10,853 nucleotides of DNA from SIG710 sp045604985 (GCA_045604985.1 JAZUPD010000025.1:1-10853); one strand, 5' to 3'. Positions 1 through 7,948 are shown, counted from the stretch's first letter. Program-made: numbers and translations. The notes: generated by a model not told the origin, from the sequence alone.

Positions 1-29
1 TTGCGATTACGCTCTTTTCGTGCTATAAT
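1..29 (+). promoter_or_regulatory. Sigma-A promoter of metH
   Basis: A -35 box TTGCGA (1-6) and a perfect -10 TATAAT (24-29) are separated by 17 bp. The -10 is extended (TGC directly upstream of TATAAT). The predicted start near 36 gives a leader of about 80 nt, too short for an S-box or T-box riboswitch in front of metH. Confidence 0.75.
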
Positions 30-117
30 AGGAAGTATATCCGTATATTATGGGAGCAGAGAGCAGCGTACTTTAACATAAAATACGGACAAAACCGAAA
101 AAGGAAGATAAAAAGCC

Positions 118-2523
118 ATGAATATCTTAGAATATATAAAAAGCAATGTAACATTCCTTGACGGAGGAATGGGCACTATGCTCCAGCGTGCAATATATGA
201 TACATCAGAGCTTCCCGAAAGACTCAACATCAGCCGTCCTGATCTTATAGAGAATATACACAGAGCATATTTTGATGCTGGAAGCAACATAATAAGCACA
301 AATACCTTTGGCGCAAACCCATTAAAATTTGACGGAAAAGAACTTGAAGGCATCATTTCTGCGGCAGTAAGGAACGCAAAGGCTGCAAGGGAAAGCACAA
401 AAAATAATGGAGAGAAATTCATCGCTCTCGATATCGGCCCTCTTGGAAGGCTGTTAAAGCCCTACGGAGACCTTGATTTTGAGGACGCCGTAAGTGCCTT
501 TTCCGAAACCGTAAGACTCGGAGTTAAAAACGGTGTTGACCTCATCTTCATAGAAACCATGAATGACAGTTATGAAACAAAGGCTGCGCTTCTTGCGGCA
601 AAGGAATGTTCTTCACTACCCGTTTTCGTTTCAAATGCCTATGGCGAGGACGAAAAGCTGATGACAGGCGCATCTCCCGAGGCAATGGTAGCAATGCTAG
701 AGGGCATGGGCGCAGATGCCATCGGAGTAAACTGTTCCCTTGGTCCCGAAAAGCTGACACCAATAATGGAAAAATATCTCGAACGCGCATCCATACCAGT
801 GCTTATGAAGCCAAATGCAGGAATGCCCCTGATAAAAGACGGAAAAACAGTTTATGATATCCCCCCTTATGAATTTGCAGAAACCGTTGCACTCCTTGTT
901 AAAAAAGGAGTCAGACTTGCAGGCGGATGCTGCGGCACAACACCGGAGCATATTGCAGCACTTACATCAAAATGCAGGGATATCACTCCGAAAGCAATTA
1001 AGGAAAAAAACATCTGCTGTGTTTCTTCATATACCCATGCGGTGGATATTGGAAAAGAACCGATACTCATTGGAGAGAGAATAAATCCCACAGGCAAAAA
1101 GCGTTTCAAACAGGCACTTCTCGAAAATGATATCAACTATATTCTTGAAGAAGGAATAAAACAGAAGGAGCTTGGAGTTCATATTCTCGATGTCAATGTG
1201 GGACTTCCCGAAATTGATGAATGTGAAATGCTCATAAATGCCGTAAAAGAGCTTCAGGCAATAATCGAGCTTCCTTTGCAGATAGATACCGCCAATTTCA
1301 ATGCTATGGAAAATGCGTTGAGACGCTACAACGGCAAGGCGATGATAAATTCTGTAAACGGCAAAAAGGAAAGCATGGATGCCATCCTCCCTCTTGCGAA
1401 AAAATATGGCGGTGTAATTATCTGTCTCACCCTTGACGAAAATGGTATTCCAAGCACGGCGGAGGGCAGATTTGCCATTGCCGAGAAGATATACGATGAA
1501 GCAAAAAAATACGGCATCGGCAAAAAGGACCTTATTTTCGATACCCTTGCAATGGCAATAAGCGCAGACCCGATGGCGGCAGATGCAACCCTTGGTGCTT
1601 TGAGGCTTCTTCATGAAAACGGTTTCAGAACATCCCTTGGAATTTCAAACGTTTCATTCGGGCTTCCATCACGAGACGCCATAAACAGTATTTTCTTCTC
1701 CGAGGCACTTTGCTGTGGACTTTCTGCGGCAATAATGAACCCATATTCCATAGAAATGATGCGTACATATTATGTGCACAAGGCTCTCCACGGCATGGAT
1801 GAAAATTTTACCGATTATATTAGTTTTTCGGAAAAATATATTACCACAACAGCTGCTGCAACAGAAGGAACAAAGACTAAGGAAAAAGCTCCTGCCCCGC
1901 TTCAGGATGCTATCATTGAAGGTCTTTCAAAAAAAGCGGGAGATCTTACCGCCGCCATGCTTGAAACTCGTGAACCGCTTGAAATTGTTTCGGAAGAAAT
2001 AATCCCTGCCCTTGACACAGTCGGAAAAGGATTTGAAAAGAAAAAAGTCTATCTTCCCCAGCTTCTTATGAGCGCAGAGGCGGCAAAAGCAGCATTTGAG
2101 CAGGTAAACAAGAGGCTGATCTCCGATGCGGGCGGTAAGAAGAATGTCAGAAGTCCATTTGTCATTGCCACCGTTCACGGAGATATCCACGATATCGGAA
2201 AAAACATCGTAAGATTGCTTCTTGAAAATTACGGATTTGACGTTACCGATATGGGCAAGGACGTTCCTGCTGAACTCATTGCCGAAAAGGTCAAAGAGCT
2301 TTCTGCTCCTATGGTAGGTCTCAGCGCACTTATGACAACAACCGTCCCGGCAATGGAGGAAACAATAAAGTTGATAAGAAAAACCTCCCCGAATACAAAA
2401 ATCATCGTAGGCGGAGCAGTGCTTACAAAGGAATATGCCAAAATGATCGGCGCAGATCATTATGCAGCAGATGCTATGGCTGCCGTCAGAATTGCAGAAG
2501 AGATCGAATCCAAATTAAAATGA
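118..2523 (+). CDS. metH: Cobalamin-dependent methionine synthase (MetH) without the reactivation domain
   Basis: This enzyme transfers the methyl group of methyltetrahydrofolate through cobalamin to homocysteine, making methionine in the cytoplasm. Residues about 10-285 are the homocysteine-binding domain, with zinc ligands visible as Cys206 (VNCS) and Cys271/Cys272 (GGCCGTTPEH). Residues about 312-575 are the pterin-binding domain (start LIGERINPTG). Residues about 600-680 are the helical cap and the rest is the B12-binding Rossmann domain, with D689-x-H691-x-x-G694, where the histidine is the lower cobalt ligand. The protein ends at residue 801, so the C-terminal AdoMet-dependent reactivation domain of the ~1,200-residue E. 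coli enzyme is absent. This shorter form is usual in Clostridia and Thermotoga, where reactivation is thought to use another protein. AAGGAAG at 101-107 lies 10 nt before the ATG. It is apparently monocistronic, with its own promoter and terminator. Confidence 0.96.
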   Translation: MNILEYIKSNVTFLDGGMGTMLQRAIYDTSELPERLNISRPDLIENIHRAYFDAGSNIISTNTFGANPLKFDGKELEGIISAAVRNAKAARESTKNNGEKFIALDIGPLGRLLKPYGDLDFEDAVSAFSETVRLGVKNGVDLIFIETMNDSYETKAALLAAKECSSLPVFVSNAYGEDEKLMTGASPEAMVAMLEGMGADAIGVNCSLGPEKLTPIMEKYLERASIPVLMKPNAGMPLIKDGKTVYDIPPYEFAETVALLVKKGVRLAGGCCGTTPEHIAALTSKCRDITPKAIKEKNICCVSSYTHAVDIGKEPILIGERINPTGKKRFKQALLENDINYILEEGIKQKELGVHILDVNVGLPEIDECEMLINAVKELQAIIELPLQIDTANFNAMENALRRYNGKAMINSVNGKKESMDAILPLAKKYGGVIICLTLDENGIPSTAEGRFAIAEKIYDEAKKYGIGKKDLIFDTLAMAISADPMAADATLGALRLLHENGFRTSLGISNVSFGLPSRDAINSIFFSEALCCGLSAAIMNPYSIEMMRTYYVHKALHGMDENFTDYISFSEKYITTTAAATEGTKTKEKAPAPLQDAIIEGLSKKAGDLTAAMLETREPLEIVSEEIIPALDTVGKGFEKKKVYLPQLLMSAEAAKAAFEQVNKRLISDAGGKKNVRSPFVIATVHGDIHDIGKNIVRLLLENYGFDVTDMGKDVPAELIAEKVKELSAPMVGLSALMTTTVPAMEETIKLIRKTSPNTKIIVGGAVLTKEYAKMIGADHYAADAMAAVRIAEEIESKLK

Positions 2524-2543
2524 TAAGAGTCCACGCATAAAGT

Positions 2544-2575
2544 AAAAAAGTCAAGGCATTGCCTTGACTTTTTTG
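2544..2575. terminator. Bidirectional terminator between metH and fakA
   Basis: The arms GTCAAGGC (2550-2557) and GCCTTGAC (2561-2568) are flanked by A6 on the left and T6 on the right. The hairpin therefore ends transcripts from both directions. The fakA stop codon (2578-2576) abuts it. Confidence 0.93.
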
Positions 2576-4234
2576 TTACCCCTCAAAAGAGAGAATATAG
2601 CTATAAACCGGCTGACCACCGTCAACGATATTGACCTCGGCATCGGTAAATCTCTCGGAAATGGAGTCCGCAAGCTTCGCAGCATCCGCCTCGTCAATAC
2701 TTTCTCCATAATAGAGAGTAATAAATTCGGGATGCTTACCGTCTGCGATCTCACTTGCAAGCTCAAGGGCCGCAGAGCTGATATCCTCCGAAACGAAAGC
2801 AAGTTTATCCTCGTTCATGGCAAGTATCTGCCCCTCTTTTATATCCTTGCCGTCAAAATCAGAATCTCTTGCGGCAAAGGTTATCTGACCTGTAAGAACA
2901 TTTTTTGCGGCAGCCTTCATAGTCTCCGCAAGCTCATCGCAGTCAAGAGTAGGATCGAAATTAAGAGCAGCAGAAATTCCCTGCGGAATAGTCCTTGTGG
3001 GAACAACGATAATCCTTCTGTCGGTCGCAAGAGTCACGGCCTGCTCTGCCGCCATAATTATATTCTTATTATTCGGAAAAACAAAAACGTTCTTAGCCGG
3101 CACAGAATTGCAGGCACGGAGAACATCCTCGGTTGAGGGGTTCATCGTCTGCCCTCCCATAACGACCTTATCGCATCCAAGCTCAGCAAAGAGATTAACC
3201 ATTCCATCTCCGTTTGCAACGGCAACCATACCGTAATCATTTTCGGGAGCAACAGGTTCAAAATCGTCTTTTTTAGCTTTATTTGCAATCTTTTTAAGGC
3301 GATCACGGAGCTGAACTCTCATGTTCTCCACCTTTATCTTTTCAAGCATACCATATTTTGACGCTTCGTCAAATGCACTTCCAACACTGTCCGTATGAAC
3401 ATGTATCTTGATTATCTCATCATCATCAACAACAACAACGCTGTCACCGATTGAGGAAAGAAATTCGCGGAGAGCCACAGTATCATTCTTCACCGCAGTA
3501 GAACGATCAACTATAAATTCGGTACAATAAGTAAATGTTATCTCTTCCTCGCTCATCACTTCAGGGTCAACAACACCTTCTTCGGTGAATACATCCTCTT
3601 CGCCGAGTTCGATGATCTTGCCCGATTTTAAATATGAGAGGATACCCTCGAGAATAACGATATATCCCATTCCGCCGGCGTCAACAACACCTGCCTTTTT
3701 AAGCTGCGGAAGCATTTCAGGGGTCTCAGCAAGAGTCTTTTCACCCTGCTCTATCGCTGCTTCGATAGTGCTTACGTTGTCAAGACCGTCCTTTGCTGCA
3801 ATGGCTGCCGCTTCTGCCGCCATTCTTGAAACCGTGAGAACAGTTCCCTCCGTGGGCTTAAGCACTGCTCTGTACGCAGCATCGACTCCACTTGCGAGTG
3901 CGCTTGCAAAATCAGTGGAATCAAGGCTCTTCTTGCCCTTGCAGGCATTGGAAAATCCACGGAAAAGCTGTGAAAGAATAACGCCGGAATTTCCTCTTGC
4001 GCCACGAAGAAGTGCGGAAGCTATTGCTGAGGAGACCTCATCAATACCTGTATTTTCGTCAACATTCATTTCATTAAGGACTTCAATAGCGGCAGAGATG
4101 GTCATTGCCATATTTGTTCCCGTGTCACCGTCAGGCACCGGAAAAACATTGAGCGCATCTATGCTCTTTTTCTGACGGCAGATATTGTGCGCCGCAGAAA
4201 TTATCGCATCCTTAAACTGTTTTCCTGTTATCAT
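2576..4234 (-). CDS. fakA: DhaL-type fatty acid kinase FakA (YloV family)
   Basis: Members of this family phosphorylate fatty acids bound to a FakB (DegV) carrier to make acyl-phosphate for phospholipid synthesis. The N-terminal ~200 residues form a DhaL/DAK2 kinase domain with the Mg-ATP motif VPDGDTGTN (about residues 33-41; aspartates 35 and 37 would bind metal). The middle domain carries HVHTDSVG, matching the conserved histidine region of FakA, and the C-terminal part is the presumed FakB-binding domain. With ATG at 4234 the protein is 552 aa, typical of FakA. A TTG start at 4252 is possible but overlaps the Shine-Dalgarno GGAGG (4250-4246) that serves the ATG, so I prefer the ATG. In many Firmicutes an Asp23-family gene lies next to fakA; here the upstream neighbour is an aminotransferase gene, and no fakB is in the window. 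Confidence 0.93.
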   Translation of the reverse strand: MITGKQFKDAIISAAHNICRQKKSIDALNVFPVPDGDTGTNMAMTISAAIEVLNEMNVDENTGIDEVSSAIASALLRGARGNSGVILSQLFRGFSNACKGKKSLDSTDFASALASGVDAAYRAVLKPTEGTVLTVSRMAAEAAAIAAKDGLDNVSTIEAAIEQGEKTLAETPEMLPQLKKAGVVDAGGMGYIVILEGILSYLKSGKIIELGEEDVFTEEGVVDPEVMSEEEITFTYCTEFIVDRSTAVKNDTVALREFLSSIGDSVVVVDDDEIIKIHVHTDSVGSAFDEASKYGMLEKIKVENMRVQLRDRLKKIANKAKKDDFEPVAPENDYGMVAVANGDGMVNLFAELGCDKVVMGGQTMNPSTEDVLRACNSVPAKNVFVFPNNKNIIMAAEQAVTLATDRRIIVVPTRTIPQGISAALNFDPTLDCDELAETMKAAAKNVLTGQITFAARDSDFDGKDIKEGQILAMNEDKLAFVSEDISSAALELASEIADGKHPEFITLYYGESIDEADAAKLADSISERFTDAEVNIVDGGQPVYSYILSFEG

Positions 4235-4290
4235 TATAGGAAAAACCTCCAAAAAATTATCTTTGATCGTTCGTTATAACACACAAAAAT

Positions 4291-4343
4291 CGTTGTCAAG
4301 CAACGCCTTGTGTATTATACACCATGTTTGTTGATTTGTCAAC
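4291..4343 (-). promoter_or_regulatory. Promoter of fakA with nested dyads
   Basis: On the minus strand TTGACA (4342-4337) and TATAAT (4319-4314) are both consensus with a 17-bp spacer. The -35 sits in a dyad GTTGA-n4-TCAAC (4330-4343) and the -10 in GTGTA-n3-TACAC (4310-4322). A third dyad, CGTTG-n5-CAACG (4291-4305), would form a hairpin at the extreme 5' end of the mRNA. The promoter lies between the aminotransferase stop and fakA, so fakA can be transcribed alone, although no terminator blocks read-through. Confidence 0.8.
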
Positions 4344-4367
4344 AACTTTCGTAAATTTTTTCAAAAA

Positions 4368-5621
4368 TCACAGTGGATGTCTGTCCCTGACAAGGGAAAA
4401 TGCTTCTTTTGCTATCTCAACCGTTTCGGAAATATCTTCATCGGACAATGCGTAATTTATAAAGTGATTATGATGATTTGTGAAGAACACACCTCGCTTT
4501 ACGCACTCTGCTATCCACTCTTGGTGAAGTTTCAGCGAAGGGTCATCTGCAATTCTCAGATAGAAAAGCGACGGAACACCTGTTATGTGAAGGTCAAAAT
4601 TATACTCCTTTGCCGCTTCCTCAAGCCCGTTTTTGAGCTTTGTTCCCTTTTCGATAAGGATTTTCGGAAGATCTAGCTTTTTCATCTTTTCAATGCAGGC
4701 AATTCCCGCAGCAAAGGGTACAGCGCTCATCCAATATGAGCCTGTATATGACATCGAAGAAATCGCATTCTTCATAAAATCCTTGCCGCAAAGCGCACTG
4801 ACATTATATCCGTTTGCAAGTGCCTTGCAGAAGCAAATCATATCAGCTTCAAAGCCGAAATAATGGTCGGAGCCTGCGAGGTCAAGCCTGAAGCCCGCTC
4901 TTACATCATCAACGACGAGAACAGCTTCCTCCTCGGTACATTTTTTTCTAACGAACTGCCAAAAGCCTTCTGCAGGGAGCAAGTTATCCATAAAATTGCC
5001 GTGCATATAAGGCTGACCGATAACTGCGGCGATTTCGCCCTTGTATTTTTCAAAGACCTCCTCAAGCTGTGTAAAATTATTCCACTCAACGTAAATATTA
5101 TGCATAACATCCTCTTCGATAACGCCCGCATAATCAATTTTCTGTGTCCATGGAGCAACTCCGTGGTAATATCCTTTAAAAAATACTATCTTTTTTCTGT
5201 GTGTATGCGCTCTTGCAGCCATTATGGCAAGAGTGGTAACGTCATTTCCATTCTTTGCAAAAAACGCCCAATCTGCACACGCCACGGTTTCAACAAGAAG
5301 CTCGGCAAAATCTATCATTTTGGTATTTGGAAGAGTTGTGCAGTCAGAAACAGCTCTCTGCTTTGCCGCCGCAGCATCAACATCGGGGTCGTGATAGCCG
5401 AGAATATTCGGTCCGTAAGCGCACATATAGTCGATAAATCTGTTCCCGTCAAGATCCCAGAGATATGTTCCAAGTGCCTTCTGAGAATAGAGCGGAAAAG
5501 CCTCTATCGGAACATAGCACCCCTCGGCAGGTCCTTGGTGACCGTAAATGCCCGAGGGAATGACCTTGCAAGCCCGTGCAAAAGCCTCGCGGCTCTTTGT
5601 ATATTCATGAATATTATGCAT
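4368..5621 (-). CDS. PLP-dependent class III aminotransferase, glutamate-1-semialdehyde aminotransferase-like
   Basis: This is a 417-aa fold-type I PLP enzyme of the HemL / acetylornithine aminotransferase class. Visible motifs are KNGNDVTTLA (about 123-132; the cofactor phosphate-binding loop, NSGTEAT in HemL), GYYHG (150-154; aromatic stacking on PLP), VVDDVRAGFR (236-245; Asp for the pyridine nitrogen), FCKALANGY (264-272; Lys266 as Schiff-base lysine) and TGSYWMS (293-299). It diverges from true HemL around these motifs (DDVRAG instead of DEVMTG), and no haem or cobinamide genes are nearby. I do not assign glutamate-1-semialdehyde as substrate. It starts 14 nt after the stop of the SCP2-like gene with GAGG upstream, so the two are one operon. 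The real substrate is unknown. Confidence 0.88.
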   Translation of the reverse strand: MHNIHEYTKSREAFARACKVIPSGIYGHQGPAEGCYVPIEAFPLYSQKALGTYLWDLDGNRFIDYMCAYGPNILGYHDPDVDAAAAKQRAVSDCTTLPNTKMIDFAELLVETVACADWAFFAKNGNDVTTLAIMAARAHTHRKKIVFFKGYYHGVAPWTQKIDYAGVIEEDVMHNIYVEWNNFTQLEEVFEKYKGEIAAVIGQPYMHGNFMDNLLPAEGFWQFVRKKCTEEEAVLVVDDVRAGFRLDLAGSDHYFGFEADMICFCKALANGYNVSALCGKDFMKNAISSMSYTGSYWMSAVPFAAGIACIEKMKKLDLPKILIEKGTKLKNGLEEAAKEYNFDLHITGVPSLFYLRIADDPSLKLHQEWIAECVKRGVFFTNHHNHFINYALSDEDISETVEIAKEAFSLVRDRHPL

Positions 5622-5635
5622 ATCGTTCCTCTTTT

Positions 5636-6391
5636 TTAAGCAAGATAGAGTGAAACTCTGTCAAGGATTCTGTTTATATTGTCTATCTGAGAGATCATTC
5701 CGCAGATGCGTACCTTTCCCTCTCCAACTGCTGCGACGGCATTTATCTTGCCGTCAAAAAGATCGCGTGCGACCGTAAGATCTGCAAATCGCATCTCGGA
5801 AAAGCTATTATCGGGTGCTTCCTTCATCAAGGACAGAGTGTGATCCTTTGCTCTTATACCCAGAGCAATGTCCTCTCCGATACCGAAAAGTATATCTCCG
5901 TCAACGATATTAGATGCGGAAAACATACCAACCTTGTCTTGATTTCCTATTTGAACCACAGCATTTCCAATAACATTCAGCATAAGAACAGTAGATTTCT
6001 CAAAAAACTCCTTATCCGCAAGTTTTTCAGGAGTTGGACGAAGATAAGACGAGAGAATATCGGTAAGCTTTGAAAATGTGCCTAACAAAAATCCAAGATG
6101 ATGGAAGCCGCTAACAGGCATCGGCATAACGGTTCCGTCTATCATTCCGTTAAATTTTGCACAGGATGAAAAATAAAGCTTTATTGAACACCCCTTTGTG
6201 CCATCTATCATCTCTCCTTTGCCGCCTCTAAAGGTAAGAGTTCCCGCCGGGCCTCCCTTTACAGAAAATCCAATGGAAATCTTTTTGTTTCCAACAAGCC
6301 TACGCGCCTCATCATCAAGTTCAAGCAACTTGGGAACAGCGCCAAGCACGGAGAACAGATTGCAATATGCCAAAATTCTTTCGTCTCTCAT
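5636..6391 (-). CDS. SCP2-like (sterol carrier fold) protein, probably two tandem domains
   Basis: This 251-aa soluble protein has no signal peptide or membrane segment. Residues about 36-105 read as an SCP2-type lipid-binding module: a beta-rich stretch (GTLTFRGGKGEMIDG), then IKLYFSSCAKFNGMIDG and a PMPVSGFHHLGFL loop. Residues about 140-250 look like a second related module, ending in LFDGKINAVAAVGEGKVRI followed by MISQIDNINRILDR. The pattern 'DLF.GKINA...GKVRI.GM' matches the usual SCP2 C-terminal segment. By family the role would be holding a hydrophobic ligand, but none can be named. It is first gene of an operon with the aminotransferase, suggesting a shared pathway. Start ATG 6391 is supported by GAGGG at 6401-6397. 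The family assignment is by eye. Confidence 0.65.
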   Translation of the reverse strand: MRDERILAYCNLFSVLGAVPKLLELDDEARRLVGNKKISIGFSVKGGPAGTLTFRGGKGEMIDGTKGCSIKLYFSSCAKFNGMIDGTVMPMPVSGFHHLGFLLGTFSKLTDILSSYLRPTPEKLADKEFFEKSTVLMLNVIGNAVVQIGNQDKVGMFSASNIVDGDILFGIGEDIALGIRAKDHTLSLMKEAPDNSFSEMRFADLTVARDLFDGKINAVAAVGEGKVRICGMISQIDNINRILDRVSLYLA

Positions 6392-6424
6392 ATATTCCCT
6401 CGGAAAATAAAAATTCTAACTTAT

Positions 6425-6453
6425 ATTATATCATTTTATATCCTTTTTGTCAA
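6425..6453 (-). promoter_or_regulatory. Promoter of the SCP2-like / aminotransferase operon
   Basis: On the minus strand a consensus TTGACA (6453-6448) and a consensus TATAAT (6430-6425) are separated by 17 bp. The leader is about 25-30 nt. It is divergent from the mrp promoter, with about 65 bp of AT-rich DNA between the two -35 boxes. Confidence 0.85.
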
Positions 6454-6519
6454 CCTGAAATAAATTTATGAGAAAAAAATGGTATCTTTTCAAAAAAAAA
6501 CTAAATTGTTAAAATATGC

Positions 6520-6548
6520 TTGAATATTGTGGGAAAAAGGTGTATAAT
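6520..6548 (+). promoter_or_regulatory. Promoter of mrp
   Basis: TTGAAT (6520-6525) and TATAAT (6543-6548) are separated by 17 bp. The predicted start is near 6555. This shows that an in-frame upstream ATG at 6516 lies in the promoter and cannot be the start of mrp. Confidence 0.8.
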
Positions 6549-6587
6549 GTAGGTATAGTGAAAGTTAAAACCGAAAGGATGATAAAA

Positions 6588-7415
6588 ATGGGATGCACAC
6601 ACGATTGTTCAAGCTGCTCGGCAAACTGCTCCTCAAAGCAACCCGAAAGTTTGATCGAGGCTCTTAATGAGCTAAGCAATGTTAAGCACGTTATTGGAAT
6701 CGTCAGCGGCAAGGGCGGGGTCGGAAAATCCCTCGTAACCTCGATGATGGCGGTAAATATGCAAAGAAAGGGCTATAAATGCGCCATTCTTGATGCAGAT
6801 ATCACAGGTCCCTCCATCCCCAAAGCATTCGGCATTGGGCAGGGTGTTGACGGAGATGAGCACGGGATGATCCCCCCCCATTCAACCACGGGCATCGACA
6901 TAATGTCGATAAATCTTCTTATGGACGAAGAGACAAGTCCCGTTGTCTGGCGCGGTCCCGTTATTGCGGGTGTAGTTAAGCAATTTTGGACAGACGTTAT
7001 CTGGAATGACATCGACTATATGTTCGTAGACTGCCCCCCCGGAACAGGCGATGTTCCGTTGACCGTTTTTCAGTCTATTCCGCTTGACGGAATAATTATC
7101 GTAAGCAGTCCTCAGGAGCTTGTTTCGATGATAGTTGAAAAGGCAGCAAACATGGCGGATATGATGAATATTCCCGTGCTTGGCCTTGTTGAAAACATGA
7201 GCTATGCAAAATGTCCGGATTGTGGCAAAGAGATAAAGATATTTGGAGAGAGCCATATCGAAGGCGTTGCAGAAAAATTCGGCTATGATATGCTTGGCAA
7301 AATTCCGATGGATCCAAAGCTTGCTGCACTTGTTGACCGTGGTATGATCGAGCTTATGGAAAATGATTATCTTGACAAAGCTGCAGACATCATTGAAGAA
7401 AGACTGAAAGCTTAA
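6588..7415 (+). CDS. mrp: Mrp/Nbp35-family Fe-S cluster carrier P-loop ATPase
   Basis: This cytoplasmic, dimeric MinD/ParA-fold ATPase family assembles or delivers Fe-S clusters. The 275-aa product has a deviant Walker A GKGGVGKS (41-48), DADITGPS, the switch region VDCPPGTGD and the C-terminal cluster-binding CPDC (Cys209 and Cys212). It also has an N-terminal cysteine cluster, C3-x3-C7-x2-C10-x3-C14, recalling the ferredoxin-like motif of eukaryotic Nbp35. Many bacterial Mrp proteins instead have a DUF59 domain or nothing there. ATG 6588 is chosen because GAAAGGA (6573-6579) lies 8 nt upstream and the longer in-frame start falls inside the promoter. It is monocistronic, with its own promoter and terminator. 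Confidence 0.95.
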   Translation: MGCTHDCSSCSANCSSKQPESLIEALNELSNVKHVIGIVSGKGGVGKSLVTSMMAVNMQRKGYKCAILDADITGPSIPKAFGIGQGVDGDEHGMIPPHSTTGIDIMSINLLMDEETSPVVWRGPVIAGVVKQFWTDVIWNDIDYMFVDCPPGTGDVPLTVFQSIPLDGIIIVSSPQELVSMIVEKAANMADMMNIPVLGLVENMSYAKCPDCGKEIKIFGESHIEGVAEKFGYDMLGKIPMDPKLAALVDRGMIELMENDYLDKAADIIEERLKA

Positions 7416-7422
7416 AAGATTT

Positions 7423-7462
7423 AAAAAAGCCAAGGGTAATTAGTAATGTCCTTGGCTTTTTT
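7423..7462 (+). terminator. Terminator of mrp
   Basis: The arms GCCAAGG (7429-7435) and CCTTGGC (7450-7456) enclose a 14-nt AT-rich loop. They are flanked by A6 and T6, so the hairpin could act in both directions. Confidence 0.9.
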
Positions 7463-7660
7463 ACGGCAAAAACGATCGTTAATTATTAAGATCATAATTT
7501 TTCGCAGAGTTTATTATATATCAATGCAAGAGCTTGCTACATTACCATAGTAATTAACGGGGAAAGTATATCCCATGTTTTGAAATAGGATTTGGACAAC
7601 GCCGCAGGACTTGCATAGGACCTTGTGGTCATCTATAAGATGTTTTTTCGATCAAAGCAC
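7463..7660. other. Unassigned intergenic region, possibly a structured RNA
   Basis: About 200 nt between the mrp terminator and the promoter of the HPr-like gene hold no credible coding frame. I see short hairpins: GCAA-n4-TTGC near 7526-7537, GGGA-n7-TCCC at 7560-7574, GACC-TTGT-GGTC at 7619-7630, and CATCT-ATA-AGATG at 7630-7642 followed directly by T6 (7643-7648), which resembles a weak terminator. An AAAAAC near 7468 could pair with GTTTTT at 7642 to close a long stem. No good promoter is visible. A small RNA, for example 6S-like, is conceivable but not shown. Confidence 0.25.
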
Positions 7661-7689
7661 TTGACAAAAAATCCTTTTTGAGTTATAAT
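7661..7689 (+). promoter_or_regulatory. Promoter of the HPr-like gene
   Basis: A consensus TTGACA (7661-7666) and a consensus TATAAT (7684-7689) are separated by 17 bp. The leader is about 25 nt and ends in TTGGAGGTG, the ribosome binding site. Confidence 0.9.
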
Positions 7690-7720
7690 GTTCTAGAGAA
7701 ATTTTTTGGAGGTGCTTAAA

Positions 7721-7948
7721 ATGGTAACAGTTGAAATTCGTCTTACAACACTTGAGGATGTTCGCAATTTTGTCAACATCGTAACAAGATATGATATTGA
7801 TATGGACCTTTCATCGGGACGATACGTGGTAGATGCGAAGTCCATCATGGGCATATTCAGCCTTGATTTGCTCTCCCCCATAAAACTTACCGCTCACAGT
7901 GAGAATACAGAAAAACTTTTCAAGGAACTTAAGCCCTATATTATTTGA
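7721..7948 (+). CDS. HPr-like protein lacking the active-site histidine
   Basis: This 75-aa protein has an HPr-type fold by pattern: a short N-terminal strand (TVEIRL), a helix, and the segment KSIMGIFSLDL (40-50), which matches the regulatory Ser46 region KSIMGVMSLGI of HPr. The serine is Ser41 here. The position of the phosphorylatable His15 (HARPA in HPr) is occupied by TTLEDVR, with no histidine. It therefore cannot be an ordinary PTS phosphocarrier. Bacillus Crh shows the same logic: no His15, Ser46 kept, working with CcpA in catabolite control. A regulatory role of that type, or a non-PTS use of the fold, is an inference. ATG 7721 has GGAGG (7708-7712) at 8 nt; a TTG inside the SD region is not the start. 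It is a single-gene unit with promoter and terminator. Confidence 0.85.
   Translation: MVTVEIRLTTLEDVRNFVNIVTRYDIDMDLSSGRYVVDAKSIMGIFSLDLLSPIKLTAHSENTEKLFKELKPYII

Noticed and set aside
36..117. SAM or cobalamin riboswitch in the metH leader
   Set aside because: The leader is only about 80 nt and shows no terminator/antiterminator or known box.
1027..1614. 195-aa frame antisense to metH
   Set aside because: Lies wholly inside metH; no SD, no recognisable composition; metH domains are unambiguous.
3585..4175. 196-aa Ser/Ala-rich frame opposite fakA
   Set aside because: Shadow of the fakA coding strand; low-complexity composition and no promoter or SD.
4863..5639. 258-aa frame opposite the aminotransferase
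   Set aside because: Covers the well-supported aminotransferase gene; no domain or SD.
6882..7433. 183-aa frame opposite mrp
   Set aside because: Shadow of mrp; its start lies in the mrp terminator.
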